A stretch of 64,000 nt of DNA, from NCBI RefSeq assembly GCF_007992435.1, contig NZ_BKAG01000016.1, forward strand, positions 1-64,000. Direction: 5' to 3'. The notes under the pieces are model-generated. The model was not told the origin of the DNA. It saw nothing but the letters and a program-made list of their open reading frames with translations, and searched no databases. The translations under genes and the position numbers were made by a program. Shown here piece by piece: positions 8,101 to 14,900 of the stretch. How positions within the stretch are numbered: the first letter of the stretch is position 1; each line of letters starts with the position of its first letter. The DNA is from Prosthecobacter gellanilyticus (GTDB taxonomy: Bacteria > Verrucomicrobiota > Verrucomicrobiia > Verrucomicrobiales > Verrucomicrobiaceae).

Positions 8101-10558
8101 CACAGACGACTACGTGACCTGGGCACCCACGCCCTGCACCATCCGGCTAAATGCACCAGCTGCCCAGGATGTGACGGTCACCCTAACCAATGATCCGGAA
8201 GGCCCCATCCCGTCAGGCCGCACCACACCGCTGGATGGAGATGTGGCCTTCGCGACAAAACTGGCCCAGAACCAGACCGCCAAGGATGCCACGATCACTC
8301 TGAAACTGCCCAAGGATGGCAGTGCCGTCCCCTTCTTCATCGCGGGCAAGTTTCCCCGCGCGAGCTCGCAGGATAAGGACTGCGTCATCGAGATTCATGA
8401 AGGCCAGGCCACGGGCGGCATCCTCGGCACGCGAGCATTAATGGTTAGGGTGCGAAAGAACCATCTGGCTCTGACGGACACCGAGCGCGGCCGCTTCCTC
8501 TCGGCGCTGGACTATCTGCACCGCACCGCCACAGCCCCGGAAGGCGGAGACATGTACATGCACTATGTGCGCATGCACAAGGCCGCGGCTTACGGGCTCT
8601 TCTACGCCCCAGGCCAGGCAGATCCTGCCTACCCCTGGCCTGATCTGGCTCACAAAGGCCCCGGCTTCATCTCCTGGCACCGCGCCTTTCTCCTGGCATT
8701 TGAGCGCACCCTCCAGGAAACGCATCCCGATGTGGCGTTGCCTTACTGGACCATGTCAGATCCCTCCACGCTGTTTTCTCCAGATTTCCTGGGGTCTAAC
8801 CTGGTGAACGGCAAAGGCTCCACACCTGCCCTCTTTTCCACCACGAACCCCTTGTATGGCTGGACGGCGGACATCGATGGCGCAGTGAACCAGCAGCTCG
8901 TGCGCCGTGGCTATGGCCGCAATCCGGGCGATCCAAAGTTTGGTCCCTTCCTCAAGGACACTGACCTCTTCACACTGAATCCCTACTCCTACTATCCGCT
9001 GAATGTGGACCCGGGTAACATGGACAACCCGGTGAACTCCTTCGCCGCCATGCTGGAGCAGAACCCGCACAACGTGGGGCATAACTGGATCGGCCCCTGG
9101 ATGGCGAACTGCCAGACCAGCCCGCGTGACCCCATCTTCTGGGTCTTCCACACCGGCTTTGACCGTCAGTGGGCCAAGTGGCAGCTAACCAAAGATCGTT
9201 TCAATCCTGATGGTTCGGGAGACAGCTTCTGCCCCAAAGGCAGCTCTGACAACCCTGGCAAGCTCTGTGATCCCGAGAACCCGCCTCCGACAAAGGATTG
9301 CAACACCCTGGACCCGAATGCCTGTGTTCCGGTGAATCACAATCTGGCTGATGAGCTCTGGCCGTGGAACCAGAAGTTTGGCCAGGGCACGACGGTCAAG
9401 AACAGCTACCCCGAAGAGGAGATGGCCAAGCCCTTCCTGAAGCCTTTCGATGCAGCTCCCATCCCCGGCCTCTTCCCTGCCAAGCCGCAGGCTGTGACCA
9501 ATGGCGACATGATCGACTTCATGGCCAAGACGCCGAACCGTCTTCCCATGGGCTTCTGCTATGATGACACGCCCTATGACAAGGCCGATCTGCCAGCTCC
9601 CCAGTCTGTGCCAGTGGTGCTCGCTGCCGCGGCCCCTCCACCTCCAGCTCCGAAGGGCACGCTGGATGTGCAGGAAGCTGCCACCAGCCTGCTCACTGCA
9701 CCAGCGGCAGAGCGTGCGAAGACCGTGACCAAGCTGAAGAGCTTCCAGGAGAACACCAAGGCTGATGTGGCGAGCCGCCGCAGCGCCATGCGCATGCTGA
9801 CTCAGCGCGGTGAGGTGGACATTCCTTTCAACATCGCGCAATCCGCCGAGGCCAAAGATGCGGCACTCAAGCCTGAAGCCGTGCGCCTGCTCTCCGAGTT
9901 CATGATGTTCCACCCGGATGGTCTGAAGCGGAAGGAAGAGGTGATGAAGATCCTGGAGAAGAGCCTGGACTCCGCCGACCAGGAAACCCGCTCTGAAGCC
10001 CTGTGGGCCCTCGCAGGTCCAGAGGCACCGGAGATGTTAGTTTCGAGCCTGCGTGACTCCCTGGCTGGCAAGAAGGATGCGAAGTTCCCGGTGGAGGAAG
10101 CCATCCACGGTCTGGTGACCAGCGGTGCCGCTGGAGATGCCGCGGACCTCATCCGTCCGCTGCTTCAGAGCAAGAACTCCGCCGAGCAAGCCGCCGCTGC
10201 CAGTGCCCTGAGCCGGGATGCTGGCAGCGTCGCCAGCCGTGTGGCTCTCGCCCAGAATGCAGCCGTGCCTCAGCAGGTCCGTGTCGCTGCGCTGCAGAGT
10301 CTGGATCCTGCGGACGGTGCGCAGTTCAGCCAAGTGCTCAACGTTGCCACCGCACCGGGCCAGGATGCTCTGCGCGGAGATGCCATCGCCCTGCTAGGCC
10401 TGTGGGCACGCTCCACCGCGCTGCCGCTTTCCAATGCCCAGCTGACCCAGGCCCGCGATGCGCTCTCCGCCATCACGGATGCTGGCAGCTCAGGTCTGGA
10501 AGCCACACTCTCCCAGACTCTGCGCAGCCTGAATGATCGTCTGGGCAAGGCTCCCTGA
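5141..10558 (+). CDS. Secreted multicopper oxidase-thioredoxin-like-tyrosinase-helical repeat fusion
   Basis: 1,805 residues, signal peptide to about residue 27 (ends AHA). Order: beta-rich domain (36-170); Pro-rich linker (175-280); multicopper oxidase (about 285-810) with HFHGLH 363-368, H410/H412/H414 in WYHPHRHG, HPFHIH 722-727 and HCHILDHEDNGMM from His782 with type-1 Cys783; thioredoxin/redoxin-like domain (833-957) with CGLC at 846-849; beta-sandwich (975-1107); tyrosinase (1107-1480) with His1141, His1146, His1180 (SWHRAF), then His1310/His1314 (HNVGHN) and His1337 in SPRDPIFWVFH; C-terminal helical HEAT-like region (1504-1805). All copper ligands appear intact in both oxidase centres, so it could oxidise phenols to quinones twice over outside the cytoplasm. 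The start at 5141 fits the signal peptide. Substrate is unknown; domain calls are firm, the combined function is inference. Confidence 0.88.
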   Translation: MKPNHLLMTFVFLALVGVSTVFRPAHAQQMPSSSGPLDGILLGKWTYRSFSNDPNLDTPLNNLLFGEGTLTLTTAGNGKLEGSFDFGPGYGMSITGTVSYGNPATLQFEAKGNGPNNADWRYDYTAYLGFQFPQAVNQRPSLIGTIVRAQPHSGGQAPAGVTASWIAVKQDDASAAPAMLGAAVQPMNAAEATEKPATLPAAPLINKSSSPKILQKYLQDSARRELNPVPKSTPKVLKSTRPALTPGRPGAMRSPRATPMGAAPPPPAPNAPARQPSLRPETITSKDGVLKLDLVVDYNKDPLTIGKDTLHLRTYNGKLVAPVLRAKAGETLSITVHNKLSNVPPPTPGFMNGHHDWNVTNLHFHGLHVAPQGTPDAESDNVLLEILPQTSQHYEVHIPKDHPAGTFWYHPHRHGSTTAHVASGMAGALIIERTDNVTNLDSIPEVAAAAQEVMVLQANPYLKNADGVGDIELANADDMFAPGDFFNLKRYITVNGLKIPTITLAPGEVRRLRLVATGQREFVQLRIARDSEGNIPAAEQIPFYEMATDGLVTGMLTQRQDLELQPGYRSDSLIQAPKNASGTYYLVDMNSIKTTAAPNSDGSPAKDPRPTGADGSPERISIIAMINIAGAPVDMNLPDPAALMTQRLPDLKDSPDLVTQHAYYGIIIDNGVKYYVSQANVPPGSAAPGREFNPTETRYLPLGHTQKWQVGSRNSGTISVAHPFHIHINPFLITQVLDQDGKDVLAQEFGGPIWRDTLAVKQNYTYTLLTKYEVYTGRFVNHCHILDHEDNGMMEIVEIYDPATTKPLSAPLGVASAMGGAGAAPAVLEVTPGKPTLAVVVRSVDCGLCREQIKAFEKAVQGKDWPKDLDLVFVAPDTADRIAAAKAEGLVKKGRLVSDTAGTTLKSIDPTAMGEDRGHGILLLDRQGNALFKSASTEPLLDPAALKPHFELLVANASASAAPAGLGGAAANDSAGISIAVWNTSAATDDYVTWAPTPCTIRLNAPAAQDVTVTLTNDPEGPIPSGRTTPLDGDVAFATKLAQNQTAKDATITLKLPKDGSAVPFFIAGKFPRASSQDKDCVIEIHEGQATGGILGTRALMVRVRKNHLALTDTERGRFLSALDYLHRTATAPEGGDMYMHYVRMHKAAAYGLFYAPGQADPAYPWPDLAHKGPGFISWHRAFLLAFERTLQETHPDVALPYWTMSDPSTLFSPDFLGSNLVNGKGSTPALFSTTNPLYGWTADIDGAVNQQLVRRGYGRNPGDPKFGPFLKDTDLFTLNPYSYYPLNVDPGNMDNPVNSFAAMLEQNPHNVGHNWIGPWMANCQTSPRDPIFWVFHTGFDRQWAKWQLTKDRFNPDGSGDSFCPKGSSDNPGKLCDPENPPPTKDCNTLDPNACVPVNHNLADELWPWNQKFGQGTTVKNSYPEEEMAKPFLKPFDAAPIPGLFPAKPQAVTNGDMIDFMAKTPNRLPMGFCYDDTPYDKADLPAPQSVPVVLAAAAPPPPAPKGTLDVQEAATSLLTAPAAERAKTVTKLKSFQENTKADVASRRSAMRMLTQRGEVDIPFNIAQSAEAKDAALKPEAVRLLSEFMMFHPDGLKRKEEVMKILEKSLDSADQETRSEALWALAGPEAPEMLVSSLRDSLAGKKDAKFPVEEAIHGLVTSGAAGDAADLIRPLLQSKNSAEQAAAASALSRDAGSVASRVALAQNAAVPQQVRVAALQSLDPADGAQFSQVLNVATAPGQDALRGDAIALLGLWARSTALPLSNAQLTQARDALSAITDAGSSGLEATLSQTLRSLNDRLGKAP

Positions 10559-10659
10559 TCCCACGCCTCACCTGCCCCAATGTGAGCCGACCTCTTCGTC
10601 CCGAATGAAGCGCTCGGCGCACAAACCCATCCCCCACCCGCTCCATCCACACCACCCAT

Positions 10660-10920
10660 ATGGAACAAACGACCACCACCACACCACCACTCGGCAACAC
10701 GCCCATCTCATTCGAAGGCCAGATCAAAGCTCTGTTCCGGCCCTTTGACCGCAACAGCATGCTGAGCCGCTTTGACCTCTGGTCTTACACTGACGTCAAA
10801 GCCTGGGCCCAGCCCATCTACGAACAAGTCAGCCAGGGAAACATGCCCTGTGATGATCCCTGGTCCCAGGACTACATCGACCTCTTCAAAGCCTGGATGG
10901 ACGGCGGCATGCAGCCGTGA
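10660..10920 (+). CDS. Small conserved protein downstream of the tyrosinase fusion
   Basis: 86 residues, no signal peptide or membrane segment. A Thr/Pro-rich start is followed by ISFEGQIKALFRPFDRNSM, FDLWSYTDVK, a single Cys in MPCDDPW and a tail FKAWMDGGM. I have seen this pattern as a conserved stand-alone small protein in several bacterial phyla but know no function for it. It lies about 100 bases after the fusion gene in the same direction, so co-transcription is likely. A role with the oxidase (maturation, copper delivery) is only a guess from position. Confidence 0.7.
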   Translation: MEQTTTTTPPLGNTPISFEGQIKALFRPFDRNSMLSRFDLWSYTDVKAWAQPIYEQVSQGNMPCDDPWSQDYIDLFKAWMDGGMQP

Positions 10921-11082
10921 GGTGCTGCTGGCAAAGTGAATGACTAACAAAAAACGTGACCTGAATGGCCGTGTGGAAATCATACCGCCATTCCGACACT
11001 GACAGCACTCCACACCTTGTTCGTCACCCCATCCTTGCGTGCTACGAACGCTCCCAAGACGCAGCAGTCATCCACCGCAGAT

Positions 11083-11136
11083 GGACACGGGTTTTCAAAC
11101 CTGTGTCCCGTAGGCTGGCAGGTGAGGCCTGCCAGC
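11083..11136. repeat. Double palindromic intergenic repeat
   Basis: Two adjacent inverted repeats. The first has 12-base arms GGACACGGGTTT (11083-11094) and AAACCTGTGTCC (11097-11108) with a two-base loop and one G-T pair; the second has 9-base arms GCTGGCAGG (11114-11122) and CCTGCCAGC (11128-11136). The first resembles the palindrome at the end of moaC (26453-26473). It sits between the small protein gene and the PfpI-like gene. Confidence 0.6.
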
Positions 11137-11167
11137 TCCTTCCAATCAAAACAAGTCCTCCTCTTTT

Positions 11168-11890
11168 ATGTCAGGCCCAATCAATCGTATTGTTGTACCG
11201 CTGTTTCCAGACTTCGATATTCTAGATGTCTGCGGGCCGTTCGCCATGTTTAGCAGCGTGGCCGGAGCCAGCGGCGTCCAGCCCGTGCTGGCGGCGCAGA
11301 ATGCCGGCCCAGTCAAATGCCTGCAAGGCGTTGACATCGGCGCGCAGATCGCCCTGCCCAGCTTGTCCGAAACAGACGCGCTCTGGGTTCCTGGCGGCTA
11401 TGGTCCCGGCTTCAACGAGCAGATTTCCGAAGATTCGCAGGTGCGGAAATGGTTGCAGGAAGAGGGCCCCAAGGCGGGCTATGTCTGCTCCGTCTGCACG
11501 GGCGCCATCATCATCGCCGCTGCCGGCCTGCTGAAAGGCTACACCGCCACCACGCATTGGATGTTCCAGCAGAGCCTCTCCATTTTCCCGGGCGTGCGGC
11601 TTGCCTCCGGCTATCCGCGCTACTGGATTGACCGGAACCGCATCACGGGCGGCGGCATCAGCTCGGGTTTGGACGCCTCACTGGCCGTCATCGCCGTTCT
11701 GTCCGGCAGCGCCTATGCCATGCAGGCGCAGTTGATCAACCAATACGCCCCGGACCCGCCTTTCAATGCCGGCAGCCCGCTGACCGCCAGCCCAGAAGTC
11801 TTGGGCAATGTTTTCAAGGGCCCTGGCGATGGCGTGGGGACTCTTGAAAGCGTGGTTGAAGCCTTTCTCGCCAGCCAGAAGCAACCCTGA
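11168..11890 (+). CDS. DJ-1/PfpI-family protein, isonitrile hydratase-like
   Basis: 240 residues with a class-I glutamine amidotransferase-like fold. Motifs: IVVPLFPDFDILDVCGPF, WVPGGYGPGF, the nucleophile elbow SVCTGAIIIAAAGLLKG with the presumed catalytic Cys, TATTHW and RITGGGISSGLDASL. These match the isonitrile hydratase/AraC-N-terminal subgroup rather than chaperone DJ-1. The protein has no DNA-binding C-terminus, so it is an enzyme-type member; the reaction (isonitrile to N-substituted formamide) is only the best-known activity of the subgroup. The start ATG follows an intergenic palindrome and has no strong ribosome-binding site. Confidence 0.8.
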   Translation: MSGPINRIVVPLFPDFDILDVCGPFAMFSSVAGASGVQPVLAAQNAGPVKCLQGVDIGAQIALPSLSETDALWVPGGYGPGFNEQISEDSQVRKWLQEEGPKAGYVCSVCTGAIIIAAAGLLKGYTATTHWMFQQSLSIFPGVRLASGYPRYWIDRNRITGGGISSGLDASLAVIAVLSGSAYAMQAQLINQYAPDPPFNAGSPLTASPEVLGNVFKGPGDGVGTLESVVEAFLASQKQP

Positions 11891-12025
11891 ACCACGGAAC
11901 CACTGCCCGCTTTGCTGGACGGCCTATTCCAGCTGGCTGGGCTCGAAATAGTGGCATCCTCCTGATGCTGGCTGGCGCGCTCTGGAACATGTTTGCCCTC
12001 AGATAGCGTCGGCCCGACAAGGTGC

Positions 12026-12940
12026 CTAACCGTGTTTGAAAACAGGGTTGGCGCCTGCGTGCGCGTGTGATTTCCTTTTCGAAAACCGCTTCGTGCCTGC
12101 CACGCACAACACTACCCCCAAGGTCATGACCAGCATGAGCCAGGTCACCTCCTCACCTAACAACAAGGCTGCCAGACCGAGACCGAAGAAAGGCTGCAAA
12201 AGCTGAAGCTGACCAACTCCCGCGATGCCGCCCTGAGCCAGTCCACGATACCAAAAGACAAAACCGATCAGCATGCTGAAGAGCGACACGTATCCGAGGC
12301 CAAGCCAGGCCGACAACCTAACGCCATCCAACGATGCTGGGCGGGTGATGAATGCCAGGACCAGCATGAAGGGCAGCGCCAGCAACAGCGCCCATGAGAT
12401 CACCTGCCAGCCACCCAGCCTGCGGGACAACTTTGCTCCCTCAGCATAACCAAGACCGCAGACCACAATCGCCGCCAGCATCAGCAGATCCCCCACAGGA
12501 GAAACCTCGATTCCCTTGCTCAAGGCAAAACTGGCGACAAAGGCGCTGCCAAGGCAGGAGAAGATCCAGAACACCAGAGGTGGACGCTCTCCACCGCGAA
12601 TGACACCAAAGATCGCGGTCGAGACCGGCAGAAGGCCGATAAACACCACGGAATGTGCGGACGTGATGTGTTTGAGTGCCAGCGCTGTGAGCAAAGGAAA
12701 GCCCAGCACCACCCCGAGAGTCACCAGACACAGAGAGATCACATCGCCTCGTCCGGGCAGCTTCTCCTTGAAAACCAGTAGCAAGCCGGAGCCAATCAAA
12801 CCAGCGATGGCGGCACGAGCCGTCGTCACAAACACCGGGTCTAGATCAAACACCGCCAGGCGGGTTGCAGGGAGGGATCCGCTGAAAATCAGCACTCCAA
12901 TGAATCCATTGATCCAGCCGCTTCTTGTTTTGTCATCCAT
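12026..12940 (-). CDS. EamA/DMT-family transporter
   Basis: 304 residues with about ten hydrophobic helices in two halves, the EamA (drug/metabolite transporter) architecture; GGIAGVGQLQLLQPFFGLGLAALLLGE near the end is typical of the second repeat. Likely an inner-membrane exporter of an amino acid or metabolite. The start at 12940 (MDDKTRSGWINGF) was chosen because the upstream 59 codons are not hydrophobic and run into the shared promoter. It is divergent from a MocR-type regulator, a pairing that usually means the regulator controls the exporter. Confidence 0.85.
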   Translation of the reverse strand: MDDKTRSGWINGFIGVLIFSGSLPATRLAVFDLDPVFVTTARAAIAGLIGSGLLLVFKEKLPGRGDVISLCLVTLGVVLGFPLLTALALKHITSAHSVVFIGLLPVSTAIFGVIRGGERPPLVFWIFSCLGSAFVASFALSKGIEVSPVGDLLMLAAIVVCGLGYAEGAKLSRRLGGWQVISWALLLALPFMLVLAFITRPASLDGVRLSAWLGLGYVSLFSMLIGFVFWYRGLAQGGIAGVGQLQLLQPFFGLGLAALLLGEEVTWLMLVMTLGVVLCVAGTKRFSKRKSHAHAGANPVFKHG

Positions 12941-12988
12941 GGGGCAGAGGTAGTTTTTCCACCCTTGTCTGTCCATTCGGACTACCAT

Positions 12989-13006
12989 ACAGTTATCACA
13001 AACTGT
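12989..13006. promoter_or_regulatory. Palindromic candidate operator for the MocR/EamA divergon
   Basis: Perfect inverted repeat ACAGTT (12989-12994), six-base spacer, AACTGT (13001-13006). It ends one base before the ATG of the MocR-type gene and lies about 50 bases upstream of the EamA start. Its position in the divergent promoter suggests autoregulation, and the regulator transcript may be leaderless or nearly so because no ribosome-binding site fits between. Confidence 0.5.
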
Positions 13007-13007
13007 T

Positions 13008-14432
13008 ATGGATACGAGGGCAATACAGCTGCACGACCCATTGGCCAACGGCGAGCATTCGCTCATCGCGAAGGTCATGAATCGAATCAGCCAAAAGATC
13101 ACCAGTGGCAGCCTCAATCAAGGGACGAAGCTCCCGTCCATCCGGTCAATGGCAAGGACGATCCAAGTGTCAGTGTCCACGGTCACGGAGGCTTATGAAA
13201 GGCTCGCGGCGCAGGGGATCATCCGCTCCCGTCCCGGTTCAGGTTACTATGTGGCCATCTCGACGCCTCTTCTGTCGCTAGCCGAAAGCTCACCCAAGCT
13301 GGATCGCGAGGTCGACCCCATGTGGATCTCGCGCCAGTCCATGGAAGCAGGCAAAGACGTGCTGAAACCTGGATGTGGCTGGCTTCCAGCCTCATGGATG
13401 CCTGAGGCCGGGATCCGCCGCGCCTTGAGAGAACTCTCCCGAGCCGACTCGGCCTCACTGGTCGATTATGCCTCACCCTTGGGCTCTCTCCCCCTGCGCC
13501 AGATTTTAGCGCGCCGATTGATCGAACGTGAGATCACAGTCTCAGCCGAACAAATTATTCTCACAGAGTCAGGCACCCAGGCCATCGACCTCCTCTGCCG
13601 CTTCCTGGTGAAGGCGGGCGACACCGTTCTTGTGGATGATCCGTGTTACTTCAACTTCCACGCATTGCTGCGTGCGCATCGTGTGAATGTCGTTGCCGTG
13701 CCCTTCACGCCAACAGGTCCCGATCTCGAGCTTTTCGCCAAGGCGATCAGCGACCACTCACCGCGGATGTACATCACGAACTCAGCGATTCATAATCCGA
13801 CGGGTGCCGTGATGTCTCCCAACACAGCGCACCGGCTCCTCAAACTGGCTGAGCAGGCCGAAATGACGATCATTGAGGATGACATCTTTGCTGACTTTGA
13901 GAGAGAGCCTGTCCCAAGGCTGGCGGCCTATAGTGCGCTGGGCAGAGTGACACACATCAGCAGCTTTTCCAAAACGCTGTCCGCCTCCGTGCGCTGTGGC
14001 TACATCGCCGTTCGCCAGGACTGGGTCGAGGGTCTGACAGATCTCAAGATCGCCACCTCGTTTGGAGGCTCCAGGCTCTCGGCGGAGCTTGTCCTGACTC
14101 TTCTGACAGATGGCACCTATCGCAAGCACATGGACGGGCTGCGAGCACGCCTTTCGCGATCCATGATCGAGGCGACCGCAAAACTCGAAGAGTTACATAT
14201 CAAGCCATGGGTGGAGCCCAAAGCTGGCATGTTTCTCTGGTGTCAGTTACCCCATGGGATTCAGGCAGCGGATGTAGCCCGCGTCGCCCTCGCCGATGGC
14301 ATTGTTCTCGCCCCAGGAAATGCCTTCAGCCTCACTCAGTCCGCCGGTTCATTCATGCGCTTCAACGTCGCCCAGATGAGTGACGAAAGACTCTTCCGTT
14401 CACTGGCCAAAGCCCTTGAGGTTTGTTCATAG
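13008..14432 (+). CDS. MocR-type transcriptional regulator (GntR DNA-binding plus aminotransferase fold)
   Basis: 474 residues. An N-terminal winged helix-turn-helix of the GntR type (about residues 18-85: KLPSIRSMARTIQVSVSTV, AQGIIRSRPGSGYYV) is joined to a fold-type I aminotransferase domain (about 120-470) with the PLP-lysine motif SSFSKTLS, IHNPTG and an Asp in IIEDDIF. Such proteins bind PLP and respond to an amino acid or vitamin B6-related ligand; most are regulators rather than enzymes. It is transcribed away from the EamA exporter. The start at 13008 keeps the helix upstream of the wHTH but leaves no room for a normal ribosome-binding site. Confidence 0.88.
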   Translation: MDTRAIQLHDPLANGEHSLIAKVMNRISQKITSGSLNQGTKLPSIRSMARTIQVSVSTVTEAYERLAAQGIIRSRPGSGYYVAISTPLLSLAESSPKLDREVDPMWISRQSMEAGKDVLKPGCGWLPASWMPEAGIRRALRELSRADSASLVDYASPLGSLPLRQILARRLIEREITVSAEQIILTESGTQAIDLLCRFLVKAGDTVLVDDPCYFNFHALLRAHRVNVVAVPFTPTGPDLELFAKAISDHSPRMYITNSAIHNPTGAVMSPNTAHRLLKLAEQAEMTIIEDDIFADFEREPVPRLAAYSALGRVTHISSFSKTLSASVRCGYIAVRQDWVEGLTDLKIATSFGGSRLSAELVLTLLTDGTYRKHMDGLRARLSRSMIEATAKLEELHIKPWVEPKAGMFLWCQLPHGIQAADVARVALADGIVLAPGNAFSLTQSAGSFMRFNVAQMSDERLFRSLAKALEVCS

Positions 14433-14457
14433 GCCAACCAGACCTCGATAAGCTGAG

Positions 14458-14530
<73 letters not shown>

Positions 14531-14625
14531 ATGAGTCGCTGACTTACAACGGAAAGCGTGCAATATTGGGAGCGTTCAGACAGCCAATGATACACGGCGT
14601 TTATACACTCACAGAAAGCCACATC

Positions 14626-14838
14626 ATGAAGGCCGCTGTAAAAGCCCCCAAAACTTGGTTTCCCACGAAGTATCCACATCTCTACCGCCATTAATCGAAT
14701 GTTTACTATGCGCGGCTTTTCATAGGCGGCAAGAAAACATGGCGGAGTCTGGAAACTCAGTTCCTCAGCATCGCCTCAAAAAGGGGGAAAGGAAATGCGT
14801 TCCCACTTAAGAACGGTGGCTTCGCGGTGGAACTGTGA
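14626..14838 (+). pseudogene. Remnant of a site-specific integrase N-terminus
   Basis: Reading from ATG 14626 gives 22 codons ending LYRH, an in-frame TAA at 14692-14694, then SNVYYARLFIGGKKTWRSLE and on to a stop at 14836-14838. The pattern (P-LYR, S-YYAR, a GGK segment, RSL-T, then S-A-K) matches the N-terminal arm/core-binding entry of tyrosine integrases common in Verrucomicrobiota, where a tyrosine recombinase catalytic domain should follow. Here the frame is interrupted and only about 70 codons remain, so the gene is dead. Its place about 100 bases from a tRNA gene fits a decayed integrative element. The family assignment rests on pattern memory. Confidence 0.65.
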
Positions 14839-14900
14839 CTGGAAATAGACGAAGGCGCGTGTATAAGAAAGTGCTTCGCCCTTCAGCCTCTCCGTTGACC

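Noticed and set aside
5141..10558. Two separate genes (oxidase and tyrosinase) joined by error
   Set aside because: The reading frame is open without interruption, linker domains are well-formed, and there is no start or ribosome-binding site between the halves; error cannot be wholly excluded from sequence alone.
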